From Planctomycetota bacterium (GTDB taxonomy: Bacteria > Planctomycetota > Planctomycetia > Pirellulales > Pirellulaceae), in contig VGZA01000028.1 of NCBI GenBank assembly GCA_016872775.1, positions 1 through 64,000 of the forward strand: 64,000 nucleotides of DNA. The letters are read 5' to 3'. The first letter of the stretch is position 1. Each line of letters begins with the position of its first letter. Shown one piece after another: positions 46,993 through 58,133 of the stretch. The notes under the pieces are model-generated. The model ran no database searches. It had not been told where the DNA came from and worked only from the letters and a program-made list of their open reading frames with translations. A program made the position numbers and the translations under genes.

Positions 46993-47598
46993 ATGTTTTT
47001 CAGTTTTGATGGAATTGACGGCGTCGGAAAGTCGACGCAGATGCGCCTGTTTCGCGAATGGCTCGAGCAGCGCGGCAACGCGGTTACCGTCTGCCGCGAC
47101 CCGGGCGGTACTCCCTTGGGCGAGGCGATCCGCGGCTTACTGCTGGATCGAATCGACCTGGCGATGCAACCGCGGGCCGAAATGCTCCTCTATATGGCGG
47201 CTCGCGCCCAACTTGTCGATGAGTTCATTCGCCCGGCGATCGAACAAGGTCAGGTGGTGGTGTCGGATCGCTTTCTGCTTGCGAACATCGTTTACCAAGG
47301 CTACGCCGGCGGACTGGTGGTCGACGCGGTGCGTGCCGTGGGAAAGATCGCCGTCGACGGTGTTCAACCCAGGCTGGTTTTCTTGTTGGACATGGATGTC
47401 GATCAGGCGCTGTCTCGAATCCAGCGGCCTCCCGATCGCATGGAAGCCCGCGGCCGCGATTTCATGCAGCGTGTGCGTGAGGGATTCCTTTCTGAAGCGG
47501 CGCTCTGCCCCGAGCAGATCAAAGTGATCGACGCGCGTCGAGACATCGAATCGGTGCAGGCCGATATCCGCCGGCATGCCGCGAGCTGCTGGAGTTGA
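46993..47598 (+). CDS. tmk: thymidylate kinase
   Basis: Tmk phosphorylates dTMP to dTDP in DNA precursor synthesis. The 201-residue product has the P-loop FDGIDGVGKSTQ at ~5-16, RDPGGTPLGEAIR, then VVVSDRFLLANIVYQGYA and the lid-type DRMEARGRDFMQRVREGF. The DRF variant of the DRY motif is seen in several phyla. The gene ends three bases before holB and forms an operon with it, a common pairing. The start has no ribosome-binding site and lies just behind a TATAAT box, so the message may be leaderless. Confidence 0.95.
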   Translation: MFFSFDGIDGVGKSTQMRLFREWLEQRGNAVTVCRDPGGTPLGEAIRGLLLDRIDLAMQPRAEMLLYMAARAQLVDEFIRPAIEQGQVVVSDRFLLANIVYQGYAGGLVVDAVRAVGKIAVDGVQPRLVFLLDMDVDQALSRIQRPPDRMEARGRDFMQRVREGFLSEAALCPEQIKVIDARRDIESVQADIRRHAASCWS

Positions 47599-47601
47599 AG
47601 G

Positions 47602-48648
47602 ATGAGTTGGCACGGAATTTTGGGTCAGGACCACGTTTTCGAACAGTTCGAACAAACGTTGGCGCACGGTCGGCTGGCCAGTACTTATCTGTTTGTCGGC
47701 CCGCCAGGCGTCGGAAAACGATCCACCGCATTGGCGATCGGCCAGGCTTTGCTGTGCAGTTCCCGCAAAGATGATCTGCTGCAGGCATGCCGATGTTGTC
47801 CGGCCTGCATCCAGGTGGAGAAGCTGAGTCACGCCGACCTGGAAGTCATCAGCAAGCCACCGGATCAATCGGCAATCCCATTGGAGGCGCTGATCGGCTC
47901 CCGCGAGAAGCGGCTCCGTGAAGGACTCTGCTACAACCTGAGCTTGAAGCCCTTCCACGGCGGCCGCAAGATCGCCATCATCGACGACGCGGATTACCTG
48001 AACACCGAAGGGGCCAACTGTCTGCTCAAGACGCTGGAGGAACCCCCGCCGCATTCGCTGTTGATCCTGATCGGCACCAGTGCCCAACGCCAGTTGCCGA
48101 CCATTCGTTCGCGATGCCAGCTGATTCGCTTTCGCCCGCTCGACCTGCCCACTTTGACCCAGTTGATTGTCGATCAGGGTTACGCCGCCGCGACGGAAGC
48201 GGAGCAAATGGCCAGGTTGGCGGAAGGAAGCCTGCAGCGGGCTCGGGAGCTATCCGATGGTGCGTTACGGGAATTTCGCATCGGCTGGCTGGGCGAGTTA
48301 TCGACGGGGGATTTCTGGTCGGCCGAACTCCTCAAACAGGTTGCCGGATTTGTGGAGTCCGCTGGTACAGACGCTCCGTCGCGCCGCAATCGACTGCGTG
48401 CAATCCTGAGTTTTACACTGCAGTTTTATCGCCTGCTGTTGCATGCCTCCTGCGGCCATGCGATCGAAGCCGACGATTGCCTCGTCGAGAGCGTGCGCGT
48501 GGCCCAGCGATCGTGGAAAAACGGGCACGCCGGGATCATCTCCTGCATCGAAAACTGCCTGGAAGCCTTGGGACAGATTGACGCCAATGCGCACCTCAAC
48601 ACGGTCATTGACGTCTGGTTCGACGAAGTCAGTCTGGCGGCGCGGTAG
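47602..48648 (+). CDS. holB: DNA polymerase III subunit delta prime
   Basis: This 348-residue AAA+ clamp-loader subunit has a P-loop GPPGVGKRST at ~34-43, a zinc-type CRCCPAC cluster, IAIIDDADYLNTEGANCLLK as Walker B and sensor, and LPTIRSRCQLIRF as the SRC-motif region. The C-terminal collar region follows. The protein works with DnaX and HolA to load the sliding clamp. It follows tmk by three bases. Its last 20 bases overlap the convergent yjbQ gene, which leaves no room for a bidirectional terminator. Confidence 0.92.
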   Translation: MSWHGILGQDHVFEQFEQTLAHGRLASTYLFVGPPGVGKRSTALAIGQALLCSSRKDDLLQACRCCPACIQVEKLSHADLEVISKPPDQSAIPLEALIGSREKRLREGLCYNLSLKPFHGGRKIAIIDDADYLNTEGANCLLKTLEEPPPHSLLILIGTSAQRQLPTIRSRCQLIRFRPLDLPTLTQLIVDQGYAAATEAEQMARLAEGSLQRARELSDGALREFRIGWLGELSTGDFWSAELLKQVAGFVESAGTDAPSRRNRLRAILSFTLQFYRLLLHASCGHAIEADDCLVESVRVAQRSWKNGHAGIISCIENCLEALGQIDANAHLNTVIDVWFDEVSLAAR

Positions 48649-49075
48649 GCGATCGGGGCACGCCCCACAACGTCAATACCAGCCGCCTTGTCGAAGCCCG
48701 ATCGCGATGCTCGCACAAGTAGATCCCCTGCCAGGTTCCCATTGCCAGGGCTCCCTGCGAAACGGGGATCAGCAGCGAACAGCCAAGCAACGACGATTTG
48801 ACATGCGCGGGCATATCGTCGGGGCCCTCCAGAGTGTGTTGGTACGGGAACCGCTCCGGTACGATCGCATTCAGCGCCGTTTCCAGGTCGGCGCGCACAT
48901 CGGCATCGGCGTTCTCGTTCATGCTGAGCGACGCCGACGTATGCTGGATGAAAATATGGAGTAGTCCAACAGAAATTCTTGAGATTTCGGGGACAGCCGC
49001 CACAACCTCGCGCGTAATCAAATGGAATCCACGTGGCCGCTTTGTTAACGCCAGCGTGCGCTGATGCCATTCCAT
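48629..49075 (-). CDS. yjbQ: YjbQ/UPF0047 family protein
   Basis: The ATG at 49075 is preceded by GGAG and gives 148 residues. MEWHQRTLALTKRPRGFHLIT, then LLHIFIQHTSASLSMNENAD, HVKSSLLGCSLLIPVSQGAL and GTWQGIYLCEHRD are the conserved UPF0047 signature. Members are reported to have weak thiamine-phosphate synthase activity; the physiological role is not settled. The frame could extend to 49105 but that part lacks a ribosome-binding site. It is convergent with holB, overlapping by 20 bases. Confidence 0.9.
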   Translation of the reverse strand: MEWHQRTLALTKRPRGFHLITREVVAAVPEISRISVGLLHIFIQHTSASLSMNENADADVRADLETALNAIVPERFPYQHTLEGPDDMPAHVKSSLLGCSLLIPVSQGALAMGTWQGIYLCEHRDRASTRRLVLTLWGVPRSPTAPPD

Positions 49076-49299
49076 GAATTTGACTCCTAATGCTGGAAAT
49101 TGCACCCTTAAGGCGATGCTAAAGGTAACGACAGCCTCAATAACGCCGCACCGACGCCACGGCTTAAATAAGACAAAAAGGCGTGGAGGCAGTCTGCCCC
49201 GAAAGTCTACCTGGATCGATCATCTTTCGGCATCGGCAAATTCGACGTCGCCAGGGCTCTCCCGCGTGAAATTATTGCCTTTTTGCTCGTTCAAAAATC

Positions 49300-49327
49300 T
49301 TGACATTAGCGGCCTCGCACGAATAAT
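49300..49327 (+). promoter_or_regulatory. sigma70-type promoter of the 75-codon orphan gene
   Basis: TTGACA (49300-49305) matches the -35 consensus exactly. After 16 bases comes AATAAT (49322-49327), five of six of the -10 consensus. The rest of the 486-base gap 49076-49561 upstream of it shows no reading frame that I accept. Confidence 0.55.
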
Positions 49328-49333
49328 GGTGTG

Positions 49334-49561
49334 TTTCCTGGTGGAGAAAACATCGCCGACAAATCCCACCTGCTGCGGACCGGAACTCGTTTTCTGTCGT
49401 CCGCGCGTCGCGAGCGAGTTCCACGGAAACCAAAAAGTACACAATTTGCCGCCCGTTGGGGGCGGTTGCCGTGATCGTCGCTGATTTCGCGTTCTCAGCG
49501 GTGTCACTAACAACACAATAAATGAACGGGGTTAAAGAAGTTGTAAAAGGAGAGAGATATT
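49334..49561 (+). other. long, structured 5' leader of the orphan gene
   Basis: With the promoter at 49300, the message would carry about 228 untranslated bases. Inside lie two stems: GGAACTCG (49382-49389) with CGAGTTCC (49415-49422), and CCGCCC (49449-49454) with GGGCGG (49460-49465). A purine-rich AAGGAGAGAG follows just before the ATG. The leader may be a cis-regulator or stabiliser, or hide a small RNA. It matches no riboswitch I know. Confidence 0.4.
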
Positions 49562-49789
49562 ATGGGCAACAGTATCAAGAATGTTTTCGATGCCATCTTG
49601 AAGTATGGCCACGACGAGGATTTTTATCCTCAGGATTCCGATACGTTTGAACCGACCGATGCGCCGGCTGGCTCGCCAGAGAAGATCGAGATTCTGCGGC
49701 GGCGAATCGAAATGGGGCAGCCGCTGTGGCACAACAAGGACCGCAGCGATTTCAGCGGACTTACGGGCGCCATTCGACCTCGGGAATGA
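49562..49789 (+). CDS. 75-residue orphan protein, strongly expressed in appearance
   Basis: The ATG is preceded by AAGGAGAGAG, a near-perfect ribosome-binding site. The product is acidic and hydrophilic (YGHDEDFYPQDSDTFEPTD, then a helix-like EKIEILRRRIEMGQPLWHN) and ends in GLTGAIRPRE. It has no membrane segment or known motif. Coding is supported by the strong start, a consensus-like promoter upstream and a perfect intrinsic terminator 30 bases downstream. These suggest a monocistronic, well-expressed gene. I do not recognise its function. Confidence 0.75.
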   Translation: MGNSIKNVFDAILKYGHDEDFYPQDSDTFEPTDAPAGSPEKIEILRRRIEMGQPLWHNKDRSDFSGLTGAIRPRE

Positions 49790-49818
49790 TCCTGGATGTC
49801 GCACCGATCATCGCAGCG

Positions 49819-49846
49819 AGGCGTCCCTCAAGGGACGCCTTTTTTT
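49819..49846 (+). terminator. intrinsic terminator
   Basis: AGGCGTCCC-TCAA-GGGACGCCT forms a perfect nine-base stem followed by six T, a standard rho-independent terminator. It serves the 75-residue gene on the plus strand. It is the clearest terminator in the window. Confidence 0.92.
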
Positions 49847-49853
49847 ATTGCCG

Positions 49854-49964
49854 ATGCCGCACTCCCAGGCCGATCGCTCGGAACGCAAGGTGCTTCAAAA
49901 GTACGCCGCCTACGATTGCCTGGTCATCGATGAATTGGGGTATGTGGAAGTGGACCGTCCCTGA
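49854..49964 (+). pseudogene. istB-like (IS21 helper ATPase) fragment
   Basis: Thirty-six codons encode RSERKVLQKYAAYDCLVIDE, then LGYVEVDR, the Walker B segment of the IstB ATPase of IS21-family elements. No Walker A, no other istB part, no transposase and no terminal repeats lie around it. The piece begins directly after the terminator of the orphan gene and ends before rph. It is likely the scar of an old insertion. Confidence 0.6.
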
Positions 49965-49993
49965 TGAAGGACGCGTATTCTTGGAGTGGCGTA

Positions 49994-50698
49994 TCAGGAG
50001 AAAGGCCAGTGTTTTCCCAGCGATTTGCTCTGGACTTCCGTCAACTGGACAATCGCTTTTCGTGCCAATTTCAGCATCGTCGTCAACTCGTCCTCGCTGA
50101 ACGTCGCTTCTTCCCCGGTCCCTTGGACCTCCACGAACCGCCCAGCGCCGGTCATCACCACGTTCATATCGACGTCCGCTTCGGAATCGTGAATATAATC
50201 GAGGTCAACAACCGGTTTGCCATCAACGATTCCGACGCTGATCGCGGCAACGCTGTCGGTCAAAGGGTATTGGCGGGGATCAGGCAGGTCTTTCTGAACG
50301 GTCCGAATCGCTTCGACCAGGGCGATAAAACCACCGGTAATGCTGGCGGTCCGAGTACCGCCATCTGCCTGAAGAACGTCGCAATCGACAGTAATCAGGC
50401 GTTCGCCGAGTGCCTCGAGGTTGGCAATGGACCGCAGGCTTCGGCCGATCAATCGCTGGATTTCGGTTGAACGTCCATCGACTTTGCCGTCCCGTTCCCG
50501 CCGTTTTCGGGGGCTGGTGCTGCCGGGCAACATGCTGTACTCAGCGGTAATCCAGCCTTTGCCTTTTCCGAGCAGCCAATCCGGGATGCGCGGTTCGATA
50601 CTGGCCGTACATAGCACAATCGTCTCGCCGGATTGGTAGAGTACGCTTCCAGGGCAATTGCGGGTGTAACCGCGCTTGATCTTGATCGGCCGAAGCAT
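49994..50698 (-). CDS. rph: ribonuclease PH
   Basis: RNase PH is a phosphorolytic 3' exonuclease that trims tRNA precursors. The 234-residue product has the typical blocks [55 protein letters not shown] and [38 protein letters not shown] and [13 protein letters not shown] follow. The family length is usually ~235-240, so it is complete. It is the last gene of the dacB-dnaE operon, 27 bases after the methyltransferase gene. Confidence 0.96.
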   Translation of the reverse strand: MLRPIKIKRGYTRNCPGSVLYQSGETIVLCTASIEPRIPDWLLGKGKGWITAEYSMLPGSTSPRKRRERDGKVDGRSTEIQRLIGRSLRSIANLEALGERLITVDCDVLQADGGTRTASITGGFIALVEAIRTVQKDLPDPRQYPLTDSVAAISVGIVDGKPVVDLDYIHDSEADVDMNVVMTGAGRFVEVQGTGEEATFSEDELTTMLKLARKAIVQLTEVQSKSLGKHWPFS

Positions 50699-50725
50699 AG
50701 GAGCGGATTCCAGGTTGTATTGAAG

Positions 50726-51262
50726 TCAGGGTGAATTCAACGAACACGCAGGGTCTGCCGTTCGACCATCTCGGAACTGACGGCAATATTCGTAAAGAGC
50801 CATAGCCGTCGCCGTGGCGACGTTGAAGCTGAACGGCAAACCGTAAACGGGGATTTCAACGACGTCATCCAGCAGCGCCAAGTACTCGGGCTCAAGCCCC
50901 AGACGCTCGTTGCCAACGACCAGCGCGGTCCGCTCCTGAAAGGCATAATCGAACAGGCAATGTGAATGCGTGGTCTGCTCGAGGCCGACCAGTCGAAGCC
51001 CCTCGCCGCGGAGCATCTTCAGTACCGGCGCGAGGGAGCGGTGTGTTTCCAGTTGGATCTGATCGATACCGTCGCGCGTCACGTCGCGATCGAGCCGCGC
51101 GTTGCCGCAGGCGATAATGCGGGTTACGCCGCAGCAACTGGCGGTGCGCACGATTTTAGAGAGATTGACATTACTGCGCAACGGAGCGCAGGCCACGACG
51201 AGGGACCGGGGCTGTTTCAAAGGGGTCGGCGGCTTGTGCCGCAGGTGTACGTATTCACTCAT
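50726..51262 (-). CDS. SpoU/TrmH family RNA 2'-O-methyltransferase
   Basis: From the ATG at 51262 the product has 178 residues. SNVNLSKIVRTASCCGVTRII is motif 1, ALVVGNERLGLEPEYL is motif 2 and VEIPVYGLPFSFNVATATAMALYEYCRQ is close to motif 3 of the SPOUT class (usually IPM-G---SLNVS-A-A). The knotted fold and S-adenosylmethionine site are expected. The RNA target is unknown. In motif 3 SLNVS reads SFNVA. It overlaps the asparaginase-like gene by eight bases, suggesting coupled translation. Confidence 0.88.
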   Translation of the reverse strand: MSEYVHLRHKPPTPLKQPRSLVVACAPLRSNVNLSKIVRTASCCGVTRIIACGNARLDRDVTRDGIDQIQLETHRSLAPVLKMLRGEGLRLVGLEQTTHSHCLFDYAFQERTALVVGNERLGLEPEYLALLDDVVEIPVYGLPFSFNVATATAMALYEYCRQFRDGRTADPACSLNSP

Positions 51263-51767
51263 GGCCGGCTTCGGGTTGCGGGTCTGCGAATTCGAATCGG
51301 CCTCGTTCACGGTTCTTGCGCGCTCGATGCGCCGGAAACACCTGACCGTTCATCGCGATGTAAACACCGGGTGCCGCCAATTGCACCGCCGCCACCGCGC
51401 AACCCAGGTTGAAAAAGGCGTCACTGGAGCGAAATCGGGCCGGTTGCATCGCGCCGGTCAAGACGATTGTCTTGTCGGGGATTCCTTGCAACGCGTCCGC
51501 GGTTTCGGTCATGGTGTCGGTGCCGTGCGTGACGACGATCATGCTTTCGGCGGCGGCCATGACGCGTGCTCGGATCAACGCCCGGTCCTCGTCCGTCATT
51601 GCCAGGCTGTCTTTGCGCACCACCGATTCGACCTCGTAGGAAAACCCGACATTCGCTTCCGTAAACAGTGGCAAGACCTGCGGTTCGCCGACATCGTAGC
51701 TGCTCGCCGCGTCAAAATAGACCTTATCGATTGTGCCTCCGGTGGCAATCACGCGCAACTTGATCAC
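51255..51767 (-). CDS. single-domain asparaginase-like protein
   Basis: The 170-residue product holds the N-terminal asparaginase catalytic motifs: ATGGTIDKVYFD with the first Thr and VVTHGTDTMTETAD with the Thr-Asp pair, then TIVLTGAMQPARF. Full type I/II asparaginases are ~330 residues with a second domain, missing here. One-domain asparaginase-like proteins are known, so this is not necessarily a truncation. It may hydrolyse an amide such as asparagine. The last ~25 residues are charged (KNRERGRFEFADPQ). The gene lies between dnaE and a methyltransferase gene in one operon. Confidence 0.82.
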   Translation of the reverse strand: MIKLRVIATGGTIDKVYFDAASSYDVGEPQVLPLFTEANVGFSYEVESVVRKDSLAMTDEDRALIRARVMAAAESMIVVTHGTDTMTETADALQGIPDKTIVLTGAMQPARFRSSDAFFNLGCAVAAVQLAAPGVYIAMNGQVFPAHRARKNRERGRFEFADPQPEAGHE

Positions 51768-51861
51768 ATTGGCATCCGATCATGCAGATTTCTCGAACTC
51801 AAGGCAACCTTGCCCGGCAACATGAACTTATCTCTTTTCCTGGCTCGTGGCTTCCCCGCGA

Positions 51862-55437
<3,576 letters not shown>

Positions 55438-55511
55438 GGTAACTCCTCCTGCGGCGTAATCGGTTCCGCGGCCAGACTCTTCAGCGAGCCTGCTCATTAT
55501 TGCCCAAGGAA

Positions 55512-57041
55512 TCAGTATTGGCGATGGACGATGTCACAGACCTTTCCCAGGTCACGCCCCACGCTGCGGGCATCCACGCCATTGCGCAAGTGAACGTTGT
55601 TCACAAATGCGGCAAAAATCAGGTTCCGCCCGCGAGCCGTCCGCAAGTATCCGGCCAGCGCCTTGCTGGTCAACAAGGTGCGGCCGTTCATCACGTTTTC
55701 CCAGGAGAGCGTGCCGGTCTTGGCAAAGACCTTATCGCGGGCCTGGTTGTCAGCACTGGCGGCCGTGGCAAGCGTTCCGTCGACACCTAACCTGGGCAGC
55801 GCCTGGAGGTACGTTGCGAAATCCGGCCGCGTGGTCATATGTTTCAGAAGCTGTACCGTCGCGCGCGGCGTCACATGGTCGGCCCGCGCGCCGCCGGCAC
55901 CGCCTCCAAACGAAATCGTTTCCACGTCAACGCCCGCCCTCGCCAGAAAATCATGTTGCCGCCGCAGGCCATCGCGCAACGTACGTTCGCCGTGCCGCGA
56001 CGCGATAATCAGTGGCAGTGTGCTGGCATGCAGATTGTGACTCACCTTGAGAATCAGCCGTGCCGATTCGGAGAACGGCGGGGAGGTTAACGCCGCGAGT
56101 TCCGCCAGACCGTCGTAACTGTCGGGCAGCGGCAACGGAGGATGGTCGGCGAAAGCCGCGGCGTCAACCGCGACGCCCACCCGTTGCAGCGCTTCGATCA
56201 ATAAGCTCCGGGCGAACGAGGCCGGATCAGGAACTTCCATGATTCGCAGAACCGGTTTGTGCCCCTCCGGAATTCGTCCAGCGAGATACAGCCGGCCGCC
56301 GCCCAGATGCCTGATCCTGGTCTCCAGCGTCGTCCCGGTCGCCGATGTTTCCAGGTCATTCTCCAGCCGGAACAAACTCGTCTCCGGCCGCATCGTGACC
56401 TTCGCCGGTTGCCCCGCCTGCGTTGGTTCGATCGTCAGATCGATGATATTGTCATTAATGATGATTGGCGTCAGTTGCGAAGGACCACTGCCGGTCGATT
56501 CCGCTTTGTCAAAAAGTCGATCGTCGATCAGCACATCGCCTTGTACCCGCTTGATCCCGGATTCCGCAACCTGTCGGGCCAGGGCGTTGAGCCCGGCCAG
56601 CGGGTCGGGTTCCGTCAGTTGGGAATCCAGCGAACCGTTGGCGTAGGTGTGGTCGCCGTTGGCAAAGGCGATTTCACCGCCGACGGTGGTGCGTCCACCC
56701 ATGGTCAAATCACCGCTGGCACGGAGGATGAGATTGCCTTCCAGCCGCTCGTCGTCTCGCTTGCCCGTCGCGTACAGCCGCGTCTTGAAACAGAAATCGG
56801 GCCCCAATTCGTCCAAGGCGGCAGCGACAGAATAGAGCTTTGTCGTCGATGCCGGTACGAATAATCGATCGGCATCCTGTTCCAGCAACACCTCGCCCGA
56901 CTCCTGGTCGACAAACAGCAGCCCCCAGTGCGACTGCTGGAATCGCGGTTCCTCGAGCAGCGAGCGAAGTTCGTCCGGCAAGGATTCCCCCCGCGTCGAA
57001 CCATACCCCAGGAGCATGACAACCAATATCGCCGAGCGCAT
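55512..57041 (-). CDS. dacB: D-alanyl-D-alanine carboxypeptidase/endopeptidase (PBP4, S13 family)
   Basis: The product has 509 residues with a signal peptide (MRSAILVVMLLGYGSTRG). Catalytic motifs are intact: Ser65-Thr-Thr-Lys68 (SxxK), SHN near residue 333 (SxN) and KTG near 440. LRASGDLTMGG and DVLIDDRLFDK are typical of the S13 insert. It trims peptidoglycan cross-links in the periplasm. Its presence agrees with the finding that planctomycetes have a peptidoglycan wall. It is the first gene of the operon that leads into dnaE. Confidence 0.93.
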   Translation of the reverse strand: MRSAILVVMLLGYGSTRGESLPDELRSLLEEPRFQQSHWGLLFVDQESGEVLLEQDADRLFVPASTTKLYSVAAALDELGPDFCFKTRLYATGKRDDERLEGNLILRASGDLTMGGRTTVGGEIAFANGDHTYANGSLDSQLTEPDPLAGLNALARQVAESGIKRVQGDVLIDDRLFDKAESTGSGPSQLTPIIINDNIIDLTIEPTQAGQPAKVTMRPETSLFRLENDLETSATGTTLETRIRHLGGGRLYLAGRIPEGHKPVLRIMEVPDPASFARSLLIEALQRVGVAVDAAAFADHPPLPLPDSYDGLAELAALTSPPFSESARLILKVSHNLHASTLPLIIASRHGERTLRDGLRRQHDFLARAGVDVETISFGGGAGGARADHVTPRATVQLLKHMTTRPDFATYLQALPRLGVDGTLATAASADNQARDKVFAKTGTLSWENVMNGRTLLTSKALAGYLRTARGRNLIFAAFVNNVHLRNGVDARSVGRDLGKVCDIVHRQY

Positions 57042-57176
57042 GTCGACGGTCCTCCTCTTCGGCCATGGACCAGGAGCAACGACTCTCTCGCGCGGGGCCG
57101 AACCGCAAAGCGGCTAATCTGGCATGGAACCGTCTACGGTTCAAGCGGTTCACCGGCGCCAATTTGGCAACTTGGG

Positions 57177-58133
57177 TTATTGCAGAAAAGGTGCCAGTCC
57201 CGCGAGGATTCCGCGCAAAATATCCCGATCCGAATCGGGCCGTTCGGGACTGCCCGGGTAGGTAAAATCGCAGTCAATCATTCCGCGGAGTTTCAGGAAC
57301 TGGGCTGCCGAATGGCGATACGCGGGAACGGGAGCGCGAAAGGCGAACATTCCCAGATACTGCAGCCAGTCATTCAACGCGTAGAACTCAGGCGCGCCTT
57401 CCCGCCACAGCTGGTCACGGAGCCCGAACAAATCGGGCGCAAACGTCGAGAGGCCGAGGAGGTAATCCGAACCGTAGATGACCATATCTATGGCCAGATC
57501 GTTGCCGGTGAGCAACTGGAATTCGGGACGAATACGGTCGCGGATCCGCAGTCGCTGCCATTCCAGGACGCGGTTGAGGGACGAATGCTTGAGCCCCGCG
57601 CATTGTGGAATCTTTACGATTTCAGAAAACGTGTCCAGATCCCAGATGCGGCCGCTTGGATGGAACATCTCTCCCAGTTCGAAGGCGTAGAATTTTGGAA
57701 ACTCGCGCCCCAGCCGTTCGAAAAATAAGATGACCTCTTGGGGTGGGAGGGCTGCGAGCCCGAACGATGGAAAGACGATCGGCGTACCCTGAGCGTTGCG
57801 GATCTGTTCGATGCCTGATCGGTACCGATCGAAATCCAGCGGGGCTCCTGGCCGATCGCCGACATAGGCTCCGGCGAGGAACGGCCGCCCCTCGAGCAGA
57901 TTCTCGGTGCGATGGAGAACTTCCTGGCGCGTCGCATGATCCAACAGCGCCGTGAAGCCTGTATCCATGTTGACGGCGGGGATCAATCCGGCCGCAACTG
58001 TGCGCTTCACGTGCCGCTCGAAGGCAGGCCAGTCGACCGACTTATTATGGTCCAGCGGCAGCAGGACCGCCGACATACCGACGATCGCGCGTCGCGGCCG
58101 AACAAGATCATGGAGGGGCCAGAGATTGTGCAT
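57177..58133 (-). CDS. dihydrodipicolinate synthase/N-acetylneuraminate lyase family protein
   Basis: The 318-residue product has a TIM-barrel-like layout with a candidate Schiff-base lysine, Lys182 in CAGLKHSSL, followed by LLTGNDLAIDMVIYGSDYLLG, a well-preserved late block. The usual TPYYNK tyrosine motif reads IVFPSFGLAALP, so the proton-relay tyrosine is not obvious, and NGTTGE reads NMDTGF. It is therefore an atypical member, probably an aldolase or lyase with another substrate rather than DapA. The ATG at 58133 was chosen; its upstream extension overlaps the WD40-like gene. The 26-base overlap with that gene suggests an operon. Confidence 0.72.
   Translation of the reverse strand: MHNLWPLHDLVRPRRAIVGMSAVLLPLDHNKSVDWPAFERHVKRTVAAGLIPAVNMDTGFTALLDHATRQEVLHRTENLLEGRPFLAGAYVGDRPGAPLDFDRYRSGIEQIRNAQGTPIVFPSFGLAALPPQEVILFFERLGREFPKFYAFELGEMFHPSGRIWDLDTFSEIVKIPQCAGLKHSSLNRVLEWQRLRIRDRIRPEFQLLTGNDLAIDMVIYGSDYLLGLSTFAPDLFGLRDQLWREGAPEFYALNDWLQYLGMFAFRAPVPAYRHSAAQFLKLRGMIDCDFTYPGSPERPDSDRDILRGILAGLAPFLQ

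Noticed and set aside
49854-49964. Intact IS21 element
   Set aside because: Only the Walker B part of istB is present; no transposase or terminal inverted repeats within the surrounding sequence.
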